A stretch of 64,000 nucleotides of DNA from an archaeon (GTDB lineage: Archaea; Nanobdellota; Nanobdellia; SCGC-AAA011-G17; GW2011-AR17), in contig JABHZQ010000024.1 of NCBI GenBank assembly GCA_018656555.1, positions 1 through 64,000 on the forward strand. Reading direction: 5' to 3'. Below are positions 39,100-47,871 of the stretch, piece by piece. Under the pieces are notes generated by a model. The model saw nothing but the letters and a program-made list of their open reading frames with translations, was not told the DNA's origin and did not search any database. The translations under genes and the position numbers were made by a program. The first letter of the stretch is position 1; each line of letters starts with the position of its first letter.

Positions 39100-40187
39100 T
39101 CCACTTGTGATCCATATTTAGAAAACACAATCTGCCAAAGTTGATTCTCATGTGCTCTAAAAGAACCTGCACAAGATAGCAAGTAATAATTCCACATTCT
39201 TTTGAATCCTTTATCATAATTTCTTTTAATTTTATCCCAATTTTTGTTAAAGTTTTTATGCCAAGCCATTAAGGTCTTATCATAATAAGTTCCAAAATTA
39301 TGCCAGTCTTCAAGTATGAATAAACCTTCATAAGCTCTTGTTACCTGTTTTGCTGAAGGAAGCAATCCATTTGGAAAAATATACTTATCAATCCAAGGTT
39401 CCACACTTGTTTGTGATCTATTCCCCCCAATTGTATGTAATAAGAACAATCCATCATTCTTTAAACAAGAATTAGCAACTTTAAAGAAAGTTTTGTAATT
39501 CTTTTGTCCCACATGCTCAAACATACCAACAGATACAATTCTGTCAAACGGTTCATCAAGATCTCTATAATCTTGTAATCTTATTTCAACATCAAGTCCT
39601 TTGCATCTTTTTTTAGCTAAATCTACCTGTTCTTGAGATACAGTAATCCCTACAACCTTTACTTTATACTTTTCAGCTGCAAACTTAGCAAAGCTTCCCC
39701 AACCACAACCAATATCTAGAACTTTTAATCCTGGTTTTAATTTTAGTTTTTTACATAGTAAGTCTAATTTTTCATCTTGTGCTTGATTTAGAGTTTTTGC
39801 TTTTTTCCAATAGCCACAGGTATAGGTTAATCTTTTATCCAGCATATGTTTGTAAAGGTCATTACCAATATCATAATGTTTCTTCCCAATTTCATGAGCT
39901 TTTGATTTTCTTTGTTGATTTGTTAATTTTGCTTTTATTACAGAAAGAACCATCTTTCCTTTAATTTTAGTATCTAACTTTGCTCTAAGTACTCGATCTA
40001 TAAATTGATCTAAATGTTTACAATCCCACCATCCATCCATATAAGACTCTCCTAATGCCAATGTTCCTCCAGATAGAACTCTTGCATAGAATTTAGGATT
40101 TTTAACTTTAATATCCCAAGGTCTTTTCCCATTTATCTTTACATCTGCATGATTCAAGAGTTCTTGAGTAGTTTGTTTTAAATCCAT
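39081..40187 (-). CDS. cfa: Cyclopropane-fatty-acyl-phospholipid synthase family methyltransferase
   Basis: ALGESYMDGWWDC, HYDIGNDLYKHMLDKRLTYTCGYW, VLDIGCGWGSFAKFAAEKY, GMFEHVGQKNYKTFF, DWHNFGTYYDKTLMAWHKNF. Confidence 0.92.
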   Translation of the reverse strand: MDLKQTTQELLNHADVKINGKRPWDIKVKNPKFYARVLSGGTLALGESYMDGWWDCKHLDQFIDRVLRAKLDTKIKGKMVLSVIKAKLTNQQRKSKAHEIGKKHYDIGNDLYKHMLDKRLTYTCGYWKKAKTLNQAQDEKLDLLCKKLKLKPGLKVLDIGCGWGSFAKFAAEKYKVKVVGITVSQEQVDLAKKRCKGLDVEIRLQDYRDLDEPFDRIVSVGMFEHVGQKNYKTFFKVANSCLKNDGLFLLHTIGGNRSQTSVEPWIDKYIFPNGLLPSAKQVTRAYEGLFILEDWHNFGTYYDKTLMAWHKNFNKNWDKIKRNYDKGFKRMWNYYLLSCAGSFRAHENQLWQIVFSKYGSQVDYESLR

Positions 40188-40273
40188 GAAATAAAGAAAA
40201 GAATATTTACATATAAATGTTACTACTTGAACTAATAGGAATATTTACATATTTTTCAATGTAGTAATTAAAT

Positions 40274-41125
40274 ATGAAACATAGGTTGGATCTCCATGAA
40301 GGAGTGATTATCTCAGTGATTGTATTCACATTAGTAGCTATATTCCTTCCTGGAAAAGGAATGGATGAATTAGTACTTGCATTATTATCTGTATCTTCCT
40401 TCTTGTTTGGTATATTCATGGCTTTCTCAGTATCAGATAGGCACTCTAGACAGAAAGAAGTAAGGGCTACATTAAAATATGGGGATGCTTATGTTGTTAA
40501 CCTCTATAAACTGGCTGAAGCTTATAGTGGGGAAGTAGGTAAAAAAACACAAAAACTACTAGATAATTGGTTAGTTGATACATTTGATTATTTTTTACAT
40601 GATTTCCATAAAACTTTACCTAAATTCTATAAATTATTTGATTATATAATTAACTTAAATCCTCAAACAAAAAAACAACATGCACTTTATGATGAAATGA
40701 TAACAAATCTACAAAATCAAGTTATATCCAATAAAAAAGTAAGATACTTAGTCCATGATAAAATATCAAGACCAGAATGGATTAGCATTTTAACCTTGGC
40801 CGGAGTTATAATATTCTGTTTATTTTTTATCAACACAAATACATTTTTTTCAATTTTACTTGTCGTATTATTATCAACAACTCTAGTAACTATTGTAATG
40901 GTACTTAGGGATCTTGATTCATTATTCTGGAAAGAACAAAAATGGGTATGGGACCCAGCAATAGATATGTTTAATGAAATTGGTACTCTTCCATATATCC
41001 CCCAAGTATGTATTGATATAAAAAGAGTAAAAGTTGAAAAGGGATTAAAGTACAGATCAGCAGATTATCCTCACCCTTATCCTAATATGAAAGGAAAGAA
41101 AGTAAAAATAAGAATTGCTAAATAA
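40274..41125 (+). CDS. Membrane protein, bestrophin/DUF4239-like
   Basis: N- and C-terminal TM pairs with a soluble loop; tentative family assignment. Confidence 0.45.
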   Translation: MKHRLDLHEGVIISVIVFTLVAIFLPGKGMDELVLALLSVSSFLFGIFMAFSVSDRHSRQKEVRATLKYGDAYVVNLYKLAEAYSGEVGKKTQKLLDNWLVDTFDYFLHDFHKTLPKFYKLFDYIINLNPQTKKQHALYDEMITNLQNQVISNKKVRYLVHDKISRPEWISILTLAGVIIFCLFFINTNTFFSILLVVLLSTTLVTIVMVLRDLDSLFWKEQKWVWDPAIDMFNEIGTLPYIPQVCIDIKRVKVEKGLKYRSADYPHPYPNMKGKKVKIRIAK

Positions 41126-41711
41126 GATTGGTCTGTACATCCATATCAATAATTTTTCTAGCCATATATTGGGCTTGTCTCATAGCATAATCAATTATAT
41201 CTTCTTTTTTATCTGTGGGTACAGTTGGCAAAGAATAATACTTTATCTCTTTCTCTCTAAGAAACTTTAACAACATTTTGTCAATCTTTTCTTGCCATTC
41301 ATATTCAGTATTCCTAATTCCATCTTGAACTAAACCAATTCTAGTCAAAGGAGTCTTAAATATAAAATTATAAGATTTAGCATGACTTAAGGTAAATGGC
41401 TCCATCCATTCTGGTGCAGGTATACCTGCAGACCCATATAAATCTAAAGTATAAATAAAATTATCAACAATACTTCTATCACAAACAACATATTCATTAA
41501 GATCTTGTTTCTCTCTCTCCCTTTGGACTTGAGTTAACATAATCCAGTTTTGAGCTAGAAAGTCCCCTTTTCCTTGTTTTAAGTATGGACAAGAACCAGC
41601 AACTTCACTAACCAAACCCACTGTTCTAGCCCTAGATTTCAAAACACCTGCAAGAAAATAGGTTAAAGTGGTCTTAAATGTACCATGGGAACCTATTATT
41701 GCAATCTTCAT
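41118..41711 (-). CDS. P-loop NTPase (AAA_28/NadR-like)
   Basis: MKIAIIGSHGTFKTTLTYFLA Walker A; EYVVCDRSIVDNFIYTLD. Confidence 0.65.
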   Translation of the reverse strand: MKIAIIGSHGTFKTTLTYFLAGVLKSRARTVGLVSEVAGSCPYLKQGKGDFLAQNWIMLTQVQREREKQDLNEYVVCDRSIVDNFIYTLDLYGSAGIPAPEWMEPFTLSHAKSYNFIFKTPLTRIGLVQDGIRNTEYEWQEKIDKMLLKFLREKEIKYYSLPTVPTDKKEDIIDYAMRQAQYMARKIIDMDVQTNLI

Positions 41712-41823
41712 GATCTTTTGGTTATCTCTTTTATTTATAATGAATTATATCTCAAAAAATAATCATTAAAGAACTATAACAAAAATCGAAAAGATTATAA
41801 ACAATATTTACTAGTAGATAATT

Positions 41824-42102
41824 ATGGCTCAACAAGTAACACCTCAAAGAAATCCTTTTTTTGCTGGTCCACAATCTGGTGCTCCAGCTCAACCTGCACC
41901 GCCAGTTCAACCAGCTAGACCTGGTATGCAACCAAAACCAGGAGTTCAACCTAAACCAACTCCAAAAGCAGGAGGAAATTTCTTTCAGAAAAACAAACCT
42001 TTGCTAATAGTTGCAGCAGCAATAGTATTCTTAGTTGTAGTCGGAGTAATTGTATTTTTATTAATTGGCATATTAGGTACAGAAGTAAGTACTAAAATAT
42101 AA
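41824..42102 (+). CDS. Pro/Gln-rich single-TM protein
   Basis: Low-complexity PAQPAPPVQPARPGMQPKP followed by one TM helix. Confidence 0.6.
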   Translation: MAQQVTPQRNPFFAGPQSGAPAQPAPPVQPARPGMQPKPGVQPKPTPKAGGNFFQKNKPLLIVAAAIVFLVVVGVIVFLLIGILGTEVSTKI

Positions 42103-42103
42103 A

Positions 42104-42550
42104 ATGAAAAAAATTATTGGTAAAGTCATCTTAACATCAATTCTATTCTTAATAGTTGCCCAAATAGTTCATAGTTTGGGTGCAATGGCAACAATGAACT
42201 ACTACCTGTTAGAAGAATTCTTCCCTGTTTGGAGTTCAATAATGATGCCAACTGAAGGCCCACCTGGAACTAATTTCTTTGTTTTATCGGCAGTATTCAA
42301 TTTTATAACTGGTTTAATCTTTTCATTAGTATATTTAGCTGTTAACAAGGGATTAAAACCTAAACAAGCAACAAAAAAAGGAGTGTTATATGGTGTTTTA
42401 TTTTTCTGTGTTGCAGGGATTCCAACCACTCTATCTCTGATCCTATTAATTAACTTGCCTTTAACATTATTACTTGTCTGGGCATTAGAATCTTTTATCA
42501 TCTACTTAATTGCGGGTGGAATAGTTAGTAAGTTCTTAACAAAGCCATAA
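42104..42550 (+). CDS. Polytopic membrane protein
   Basis: Four hydrophobic segments. Confidence 0.6.
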   Translation: MKKIIGKVILTSILFLIVAQIVHSLGAMATMNYYLLEEFFPVWSSIMMPTEGPPGTNFFVLSAVFNFITGLIFSLVYLAVNKGLKPKQATKKGVLYGVLFFCVAGIPTTLSLILLINLPLTLLLVWALESFIIYLIAGGIVSKFLTKP

Positions 42551-42949
42551 ACCCTTATCTTTGTTCTCAAGTTCTTTTAAGTCTAAATAATACTTAGTAG
42601 TAGCATTATACTTGTCATACACTTTTGCATACCCTTCTTGTACTAAATAAGCATTAATCATATTCCCATCCAAATGAATATATCTTAACAACCGACCATA
42701 CTTCCCTCTATTATCAACATCTCTTTCCAAATAAACCTCTTTTCCTAGCACTAAATCACTTAAAGCTTCCTTAGCCTCAGAATAATAACATTCATCTGTC
42801 TCGGGAGTATTGATCCCTGATAGCCTAATCCTATCTCCTGTTTCAATATCTAGAGTATCACCATCTATTACATTGGTAACCAAGTAAGGCCCCTCTAAGG
42901 GAGTACAAGCACTCAAAAAAAGCAATAACAAAATTAGTATTTTTCTCAT
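42536..42949 (-). CDS. Thermonuclease (SNase-like) lipoprotein
   Basis: Lipobox LSAC in MRKILILLLLFLSACTP; VIDGDTLDIETGDRIRLSGINTPET, DNRGKYGRLLRYI. Confidence 0.9.
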   Translation of the reverse strand: MRKILILLLLFLSACTPLEGPYLVTNVIDGDTLDIETGDRIRLSGINTPETDECYYSEAKEALSDLVLGKEVYLERDVDNRGKYGRLLRYIHLDGNMINAYLVQEGYAKVYDKYNATTKYYLDLKELENKDKGLWLC

Positions 42950-43023
42950 AATCTCCTAAGACTAAGAGTTTTAATAAAACTTAACAAAGAAATGTTGAAA
43001 ATCTTTCAAAAAAAATAAAAAAA

Positions 43024-43215
43024 TTATTTTAGTAAATCTTGACATGATTTACAATTAGATTGAAGCAAAAAAACAAGACCGAACAACAAAAAGACAGCAG
43101 TCCACCAATTTATGCCCCAAAAAGTCCACAATCCTAAATCAGCTAAAAGAAAGGCAATACCAAAAAGAATTGCCACTCCAGCTGTTAACATTGCACATTT
43201 TTTACATAATAACAT
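43024..43215 (-). CDS. Two-TM small protein with terminal CxxC motifs
   Basis: MLLCKKCAML...NCKSCQDLLK. Confidence 0.5.
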   Translation of the reverse strand: MLLCKKCAMLTAGVAILFGIAFLLADLGLWTFWGINWWTAVFLLFGLVFLLQSNCKSCQDLLK

Positions 43216-43256
43216 TTTATTATTAGAAAAACATAATCTTATTTATTTCTTTCTAT

Positions 43257-43523
43257 TCAAGGAAACTCAGTTCTTTTAACCCAAAGAGGTAATACTATAA
43301 AATGATGAATTGCATCAGAAAAAAACAAAGAAAGCCCAATTATCAGTACAATATCTAATGTAATATAAAAATAGAAAAAACAAATAAAAATTCCAACATA
43401 CATATGGTGCATATGACCAACCTTTTTACCTTTATGTCTCTGCTTCCAAGAACCAAAACCAATTCTTCCAATAATTGTCCCTAACTCAATCGCAAGAGTT
43501 AGTAAAATTACAAAACCCCACAT
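43257..43523 (-). CDS. Small membrane protein
   Basis: Two hydrophobic segments; hydrophobic ORF. Confidence 0.5.
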   Translation of the reverse strand: MWGFVILLTLAIELGTIIGRIGFGSWKQRHKGKKVGHMHHMYVGIFICFFYFYITLDIVLIIGLSLFFSDAIHHFIVLPLWVKRTEFP

Positions 43524-43760
43524 CTAATCTTCCTCTTTTTTACCATTAACTTTTGTTTCAGCCTTACCAACATAGTAGATAACAACTACAGCTACAATAG
43601 TGACAACAATTGCATAAATAATCATCCCTATAATATTTGCAGTACTATCAAAGAAATGTGCAAAGATTGCTTTGATTGTATCATTCCAGGCAAGAGCAGC
43701 AACAAGACCAAAAGCAGCTGTTAACAAAGCAGCTAATTTTTCAATAATTGCCTTTTTCAT
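43524..43760 (-). CDS. DUF5654-like membrane protein
   Basis: FGLVAALAWNDTIKAIF followed by TM; recognised pattern. Confidence 0.6.
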   Translation of the reverse strand: MKKAIIEKLAALLTAAFGLVAALAWNDTIKAIFAHFFDSTANIIGMIIYAIVVTIVAVVVIYYVGKAETKVNGKKEED

Positions 43761-43835
43761 AGATTAATCCAAGATTAATTACTATAAAAACCTTCTCAAA
43801 AAATTTATAAAGCTTCTAGCCTTGTATATTTTACA

Positions 43836-44438
43836 ATGGTATCATTGAACTTTACGGATGCACTGGCTGTTATCAAACCATTATTCTTTTTTATAATCGG
43901 AATGGTAATCTATACTGTATTTGTTTTTAAGTTCTATAAGTTCATTGCAAGAAAGGATATCTTTGAATTAAATTTAAATCAATATAATTCAGCTGAACAA
44001 GGTTTGTTTAAACAAGCAATAAGTGTATTCTTTTACATCATAGAATATATATTAATATTCCCTATCTTTGTATTCTTTTGGTTTGGCATTTTAACAATCC
44101 TTTTAGCATTCCTAGCAGAAGGTCAACCACTAACTGCAATCCTTTTAGTATCCATGGCTTTGATTGGTACAGTAAGAGTAGCAGCTTACTATAGTGAAGA
44201 CCTTTCAAGGGATGTGGCAAAAATGTTACCCTTTGCTCTATTGGGTGTGTTTCTAATCAACATAACCAATTTTTCATACATAGCTGCTTTTGAATTACTT
44301 AGTGATCTTCCTTCACACTGGGAAATAATTCCTTATTATTTAATTTTCATAATACTTCTAGAATTTATTCTAAGAATAATAACTCTTCTAGCTGGTTGGA
44401 TTATTCCAAATGAAGAACCTGAACCAGAAGAAATGTAA
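43836..44438 (+). CDS. Polytopic membrane protein
   Basis: Multiple TM segments; TATA box ~30 nt upstream. Confidence 0.6.
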   Translation: MVSLNFTDALAVIKPLFFFIIGMVIYTVFVFKFYKFIARKDIFELNLNQYNSAEQGLFKQAISVFFYIIEYILIFPIFVFFWFGILTILLAFLAEGQPLTAILLVSMALIGTVRVAAYYSEDLSRDVAKMLPFALLGVFLINITNFSYIAAFELLSDLPSHWEIIPYYLIFIILLEFILRIITLLAGWIIPNEEPEPEEM

Positions 44439-44440
44439 AT

Positions 44441-44625
44441 GCGCGGGACAGGTCTTTCGTAAAACTTTTTGATTAAACTTTTTAAAAAGTTTATTTCGAA
44501 CCTGCGTAGGCACTAAGCCACTGGATATCTTACTTTAGATAGACAGGTTGTCATCTATGGTCTTGAGTTTAGCCAAGTATTGGTATATACTTACCAGCCC
44601 GTTTGACCACTCCGGCACCCGCGCA
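44441..44625 (-). tRNA. tRNA-Leu(CAA) with three introns: 44594-44570 (25 nt), 44562-44528 (35 nt, 37/38), 44495-44455 (41 nt, T-loop)
   Basis: Spliced 84 nt: GCGCGGG TG CCG GAGTGGTCAAA CGG G CTGGA CTCAAGA TCCAG TGGCTTAGTGCCTAC GCAGG TTCGAAA CCTGT CCCGCGC A. BHB H helices: GGCT/GGCT (with GU), CTCA/TAAG (one mismatch), TTCG/CGAA. Confidence 0.87.
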
Positions 44626-44664
44626 TAAACTATCAAGAAAAAATATGTCTTTATAAAAGTTCCT

Positions 44665-45228
44665 CTAAGTGAATGTAGTCTTATCTGAAAGATCAATCAC
44701 AACATCACACAATTGAGACAATTCATTAATAATTTTCTTATTTGTATGTTCATGTATTCCTAAAATAATCCCATTCTTACTATGATTTCTCAATTTAGTT
44801 ATCAAGAAGTGTGTAAACTTAATCGCAGAGTCTAAACCATTATACAATGCAAGAGTATTCAATGAATCAAGATAAACAAATGATAGTTCCTCCTTAGCAA
44901 CTAATGAACTTAAAGCAATACCCAACCTTGTCAAACTATTTTCAGTACCAATAAAGATACAATTCCCTATATCTTCTTCCTCTCTTTTAGTAACACAATC
45001 AACAAAAAATAATCTAGAAGTATCTACATCTTTTCTTTGTAAGGTAGTTACTAAATTATTAAATGGCCTATTCAAAGAAATATATGTCCCTCTATGTCCT
45101 GGATTAATCTCCAACCAGTGCTTAACCATAAACATGTTAATCTCTTGATAATGTTCAGTTGGAATAATGGTCAAGATAACAGAATCAGGAGGAATACCTT
45201 CTAACTTGCTTTTAATTAGCTCAATCAT
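44665..45228 (-). CDS. KaiC/RecA-like fold protein lacking a Walker A (tentative)
   Basis: SLVAKEELSFVYLDSLNTLALYNG Walker-B-like context; no GxxGxGKT. Confidence 0.4.
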   Translation of the reverse strand: MIELIKSKLEGIPPDSVILTIIPTEHYQEINMFMVKHWLEINPGHRGTYISLNRPFNNLVTTLQRKDVDTSRLFFVDCVTKREEEDIGNCIFIGTENSLTRLGIALSSLVAKEELSFVYLDSLNTLALYNGLDSAIKFTHFLITKLRNHSKNGIILGIHEHTNKKIINELSQLCDVVIDLSDKTTFT

Positions 45229-45307
45229 ATCTAATCTAAACCATACTCTATTTAAAATCTTTTTGATTTTCGAAAGCTTTATATTTATTTAAATAGTTAG
45301 TATAAAC

Positions 45308-46459
45308 ATGAATTTTGAAAAGAGGATTGTTATAGCTTTTAGTATAATTCTTGTCTTGATAGTCGGTCTTTCATTCTTAGATGGGTTTACAGGGTTTGTG
45401 GTGAATAGTTATGGTGGGGCTGTAGAATACCAAGATGCATTACCTGGAAACACAATCAAAGGAGATTTACTAGTTAATGTAGAAGGAGAAGGGATAATCA
45501 AAGAGGTTGTTGATGTTACTGGAGAGGTTGCAGATTGGGTAATACTTGAAGATACTAACTACATCTTTGTTCCAAATGTAGACAATAAAATCCCTTACAA
45601 AATTGTAGTACCTGAAGACGTTGAACCTGGAACTTACAAATTAAGATTCTCTGTAAGGTCTGTTCAAGATTTTGAAAAAGAGTCTATTCTTTCCAATCAA
45701 GTTGTGTCTAGCTTAGATGTATTAATCAGTATAGGTGAAGAAGAAGAAAATAGATTTACAATTAAGGAATTTGAAGTTTATGATTTTGAAGAAACAAACC
45801 AACTTGATTTCTTGTTAGAGATAGAAAATAAAGGGAATAATGAAGAAGACTTAGAAATAAGTGTGATCCTAACAGATTTAGAAGGAAACTACCTAACTGA
45901 AAAGAGATTTAGTGGAAAAATGTATGCTTTTGAAACTCAAGAGATAAAGTATGGATTTGCTCCAGAACTTGAAGCTGGAGATTATATCGCAGAGGCTTAT
46001 GTTCAAGTAGGTGATTTAAGAAAAAAAGAAACATCATTTTTCAAAGTTTACAAAGATGGACAAATGATTAAAAAAGCATCAATCTTAGGTACTGGAATCT
46101 ATGTAAAAAATGAGGAAGTGTTTGTCACAACAATTGTTAAAAATACTGGAGAGAGTGTCTTAGAACTATCTCTAACTGGAACAATAGAAGGAAGAGAAAC
46201 ACAAACAAGTACAGAGAGAATACATCCTGGAGATTATGAAACATTTGAGTATCAATATGGTGCATTTGAAGCAGGAGACTACCTTCTAACAACAGAAATA
46301 CTCGCTCATTCTGTGGTTTTAGGAGATCAACTAACAAATTTATATGTTTCAGATGAAGGTGTAGTAACTTTAGAAATAGGGTTTATCGGAATATTAATAT
46401 TAATTATTATCTCTCTAATCTCTTCCCATTTTTTATTAAAGAAGAGGTTAAAAAAATGA
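45308..46459 (+). CDS. Surface protein with N- and C-terminal TM and beta-sandwich (COG1470-like) domains
   Basis: LPGNTIKGDLLVNVEGEG, LEAGDYIAEAYVQVGDLRKKETSFFKVY, C-terminal TM. Confidence 0.65.
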   Translation: MNFEKRIVIAFSIILVLIVGLSFLDGFTGFVVNSYGGAVEYQDALPGNTIKGDLLVNVEGEGIIKEVVDVTGEVADWVILEDTNYIFVPNVDNKIPYKIVVPEDVEPGTYKLRFSVRSVQDFEKESILSNQVVSSLDVLISIGEEEENRFTIKEFEVYDFEETNQLDFLLEIENKGNNEEDLEISVILTDLEGNYLTEKRFSGKMYAFETQEIKYGFAPELEAGDYIAEAYVQVGDLRKKETSFFKVYKDGQMIKKASILGTGIYVKNEEVFVTTIVKNTGESVLELSLTGTIEGRETQTSTERIHPGDYETFEYQYGAFEAGDYLLTTEILAHSVVLGDQLTNLYVSDEGVVTLEIGFIGILILIIISLISSHFLLKKRLKK

Positions 46460-46575
46460 ATGACCTATTTATGTTGGGGGTTGGATTGGGAACATCAGCA
46501 TTAGGAACTATTTTTCTTGTCTATGCAAGAATAATAAAGAAAAAACTAAGAAGAAGAGTTCTACGGGGTGATTAA
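46456..46575 (+). CDS. 39-aa single-TM microprotein MNDLFMLGVGLGTSALGTIFLVYARIIKKKLRRRVLRGD
   Basis: ATGA overlap with upstream gene, overlaps GTG start of downstream gene. Confidence 0.6.
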   Translation: MNDLFMLGVGLGTSALGTIFLVYARIIKKKLRRRVLRGD

Positions 46576-47134
46576 TATTAAAAAATTGATAGTACTCTTA
46601 ATAACATTTCTTGTTACCATTGTAGCTATATTTGTAGCATTACCAAGTGCAGTCAATTTACTTGGGTTCTCAGGAGAACAATTCTTTGGTGGGGAATTAT
46701 GGCGAATTCTAACTTTTCCATTAACTCACGCTACTAGTGCACATCTAATTGAAAATGTTGTGGCTTTATTCATAGTCTCTCTCTTAATGCTAGAATTTAA
46801 ATTAAGTACAAAGGATACAGCATACCTCTTCATGGGCTCTTCTGTGTTAGTTGCATTTGTTGTTGGACTAATTTTACCCTCTGTGATTATAGTTGGTGCA
46901 TCATTAGGACTTTATGCTTTGTATGGGGGGTTAACAATAAGGGGGAAAGAATATGTGCCATTATACATAACTTGGGGTTTAATAGGAATAGTAATCTTTT
47001 TAAATTTCGTTTACTGCATTAAGTATGGGACTGGTTTGGAACAACCCATATTTCACACTATTGGGTTTGTAGCGGGTGTTACATTTTTAGGTGTAAAAGA
47101 TAAATTAAAAAGAAAAAAGAGGATCTTTAAATGA
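46568..47134 (+). CDS. Rhomboid-family intramembrane protease-like protein (GTG start)
   Basis: ELWRILTFPLTHATSAHLIENVVALF, GASLGLYALYGG, FHTIGFVAGV. Confidence 0.7.
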   Translation: MINIKKLIVLLITFLVTIVAIFVALPSAVNLLGFSGEQFFGGELWRILTFPLTHATSAHLIENVVALFIVSLLMLEFKLSTKDTAYLFMGSSVLVAFVVGLILPSVIIVGASLGLYALYGGLTIRGKEYVPLYITWGLIGIVIFLNFVYCIKYGTGLEQPIFHTIGFVAGVTFLGVKDKLKRKKRIFK

Positions 47135-47871
47135 AAAAAGTAAGTGTCGGAGTAAAGGGTGTTGATGCACTCTTATTTGGTGGATTTCCCGAGAGAAAAA
47201 GTATTTTAGTTACTGGAAATTGTGGTACTGGAAAAACAATTTTTGCATCACATTTCATGAACTATGGTGGAGGTGTTTACATTTCTTTTGAACAAGATAA
47301 AGAAAAATTATTTGGTGATTTAAAAGAAATAGGAATAGATTTTAAAAAATTAGAAGATCAAGATAAGTTAAGGGTTTTGGGTGGAAATTTAGTTGGAATA
47401 CAAAAACTAAAAGAAAAAAGAAGAGCAAGTGCTGAAGATATAATTGAAGAAATTCTAGAGGTTGTTGAAGAAATTGGTGCAAAAAGAGTGGTTATTGACT
47501 CAATCAACCTATTCCTTATGTTATTTGATACTGATAAAGAAAGAAGAAACGTACTCTATGAATTAAATTATGCTCTACAACAGGTTGGCTGTACAATTGT
47601 AATGACTTGTGAACTTCCTGAACACAGTCAAAAATTAAGTTGGTTTGGATTTGAAGAATTTATAGCTGATGGTGTAGTTGTACTAAAAAGAGATTATAAA
47701 AAAGATTTAAATTTAAACAAAAGGTACTTAGAGATAGTAAAATTAAGAGGGAGTGATTTCAAGGAAGGAAATTTTCCATTAAGAATTACTAATGAAGGTC
47801 TTAAGGTTTATATGAATGATCCAAATGATGAATTTTTTTACAATGAGGTGAAAGAAAATGGGAAAAGTTGA
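47131..47871 (+). CDS. KaiC-like RecA-superfamily ATPase
   Basis: VKGVDALLFGGFPERKSILVTGNCGTGKTIFASHF, RVVIDSINLF. Confidence 0.85.
   Translation: MKKVSVGVKGVDALLFGGFPERKSILVTGNCGTGKTIFASHFMNYGGGVYISFEQDKEKLFGDLKEIGIDFKKLEDQDKLRVLGGNLVGIQKLKEKRRASAEDIIEEILEVVEEIGAKRVVIDSINLFLMLFDTDKERRNVLYELNYALQQVGCTIVMTCELPEHSQKLSWFGFEEFIADGVVVLKRDYKKDLNLNKRYLEIVKLRGSDFKEGNFPLRITNEGLKVYMNDPNDEFFYNEVKENGKS

Noticed and set aside
44441-44640. Plus-strand ncRNA reading of the segment after the 43836-44438 gene
   Set aside because: Reverse complement gives a complete class II tRNA-Leu once BHB introns are removed, which explains the structure better.
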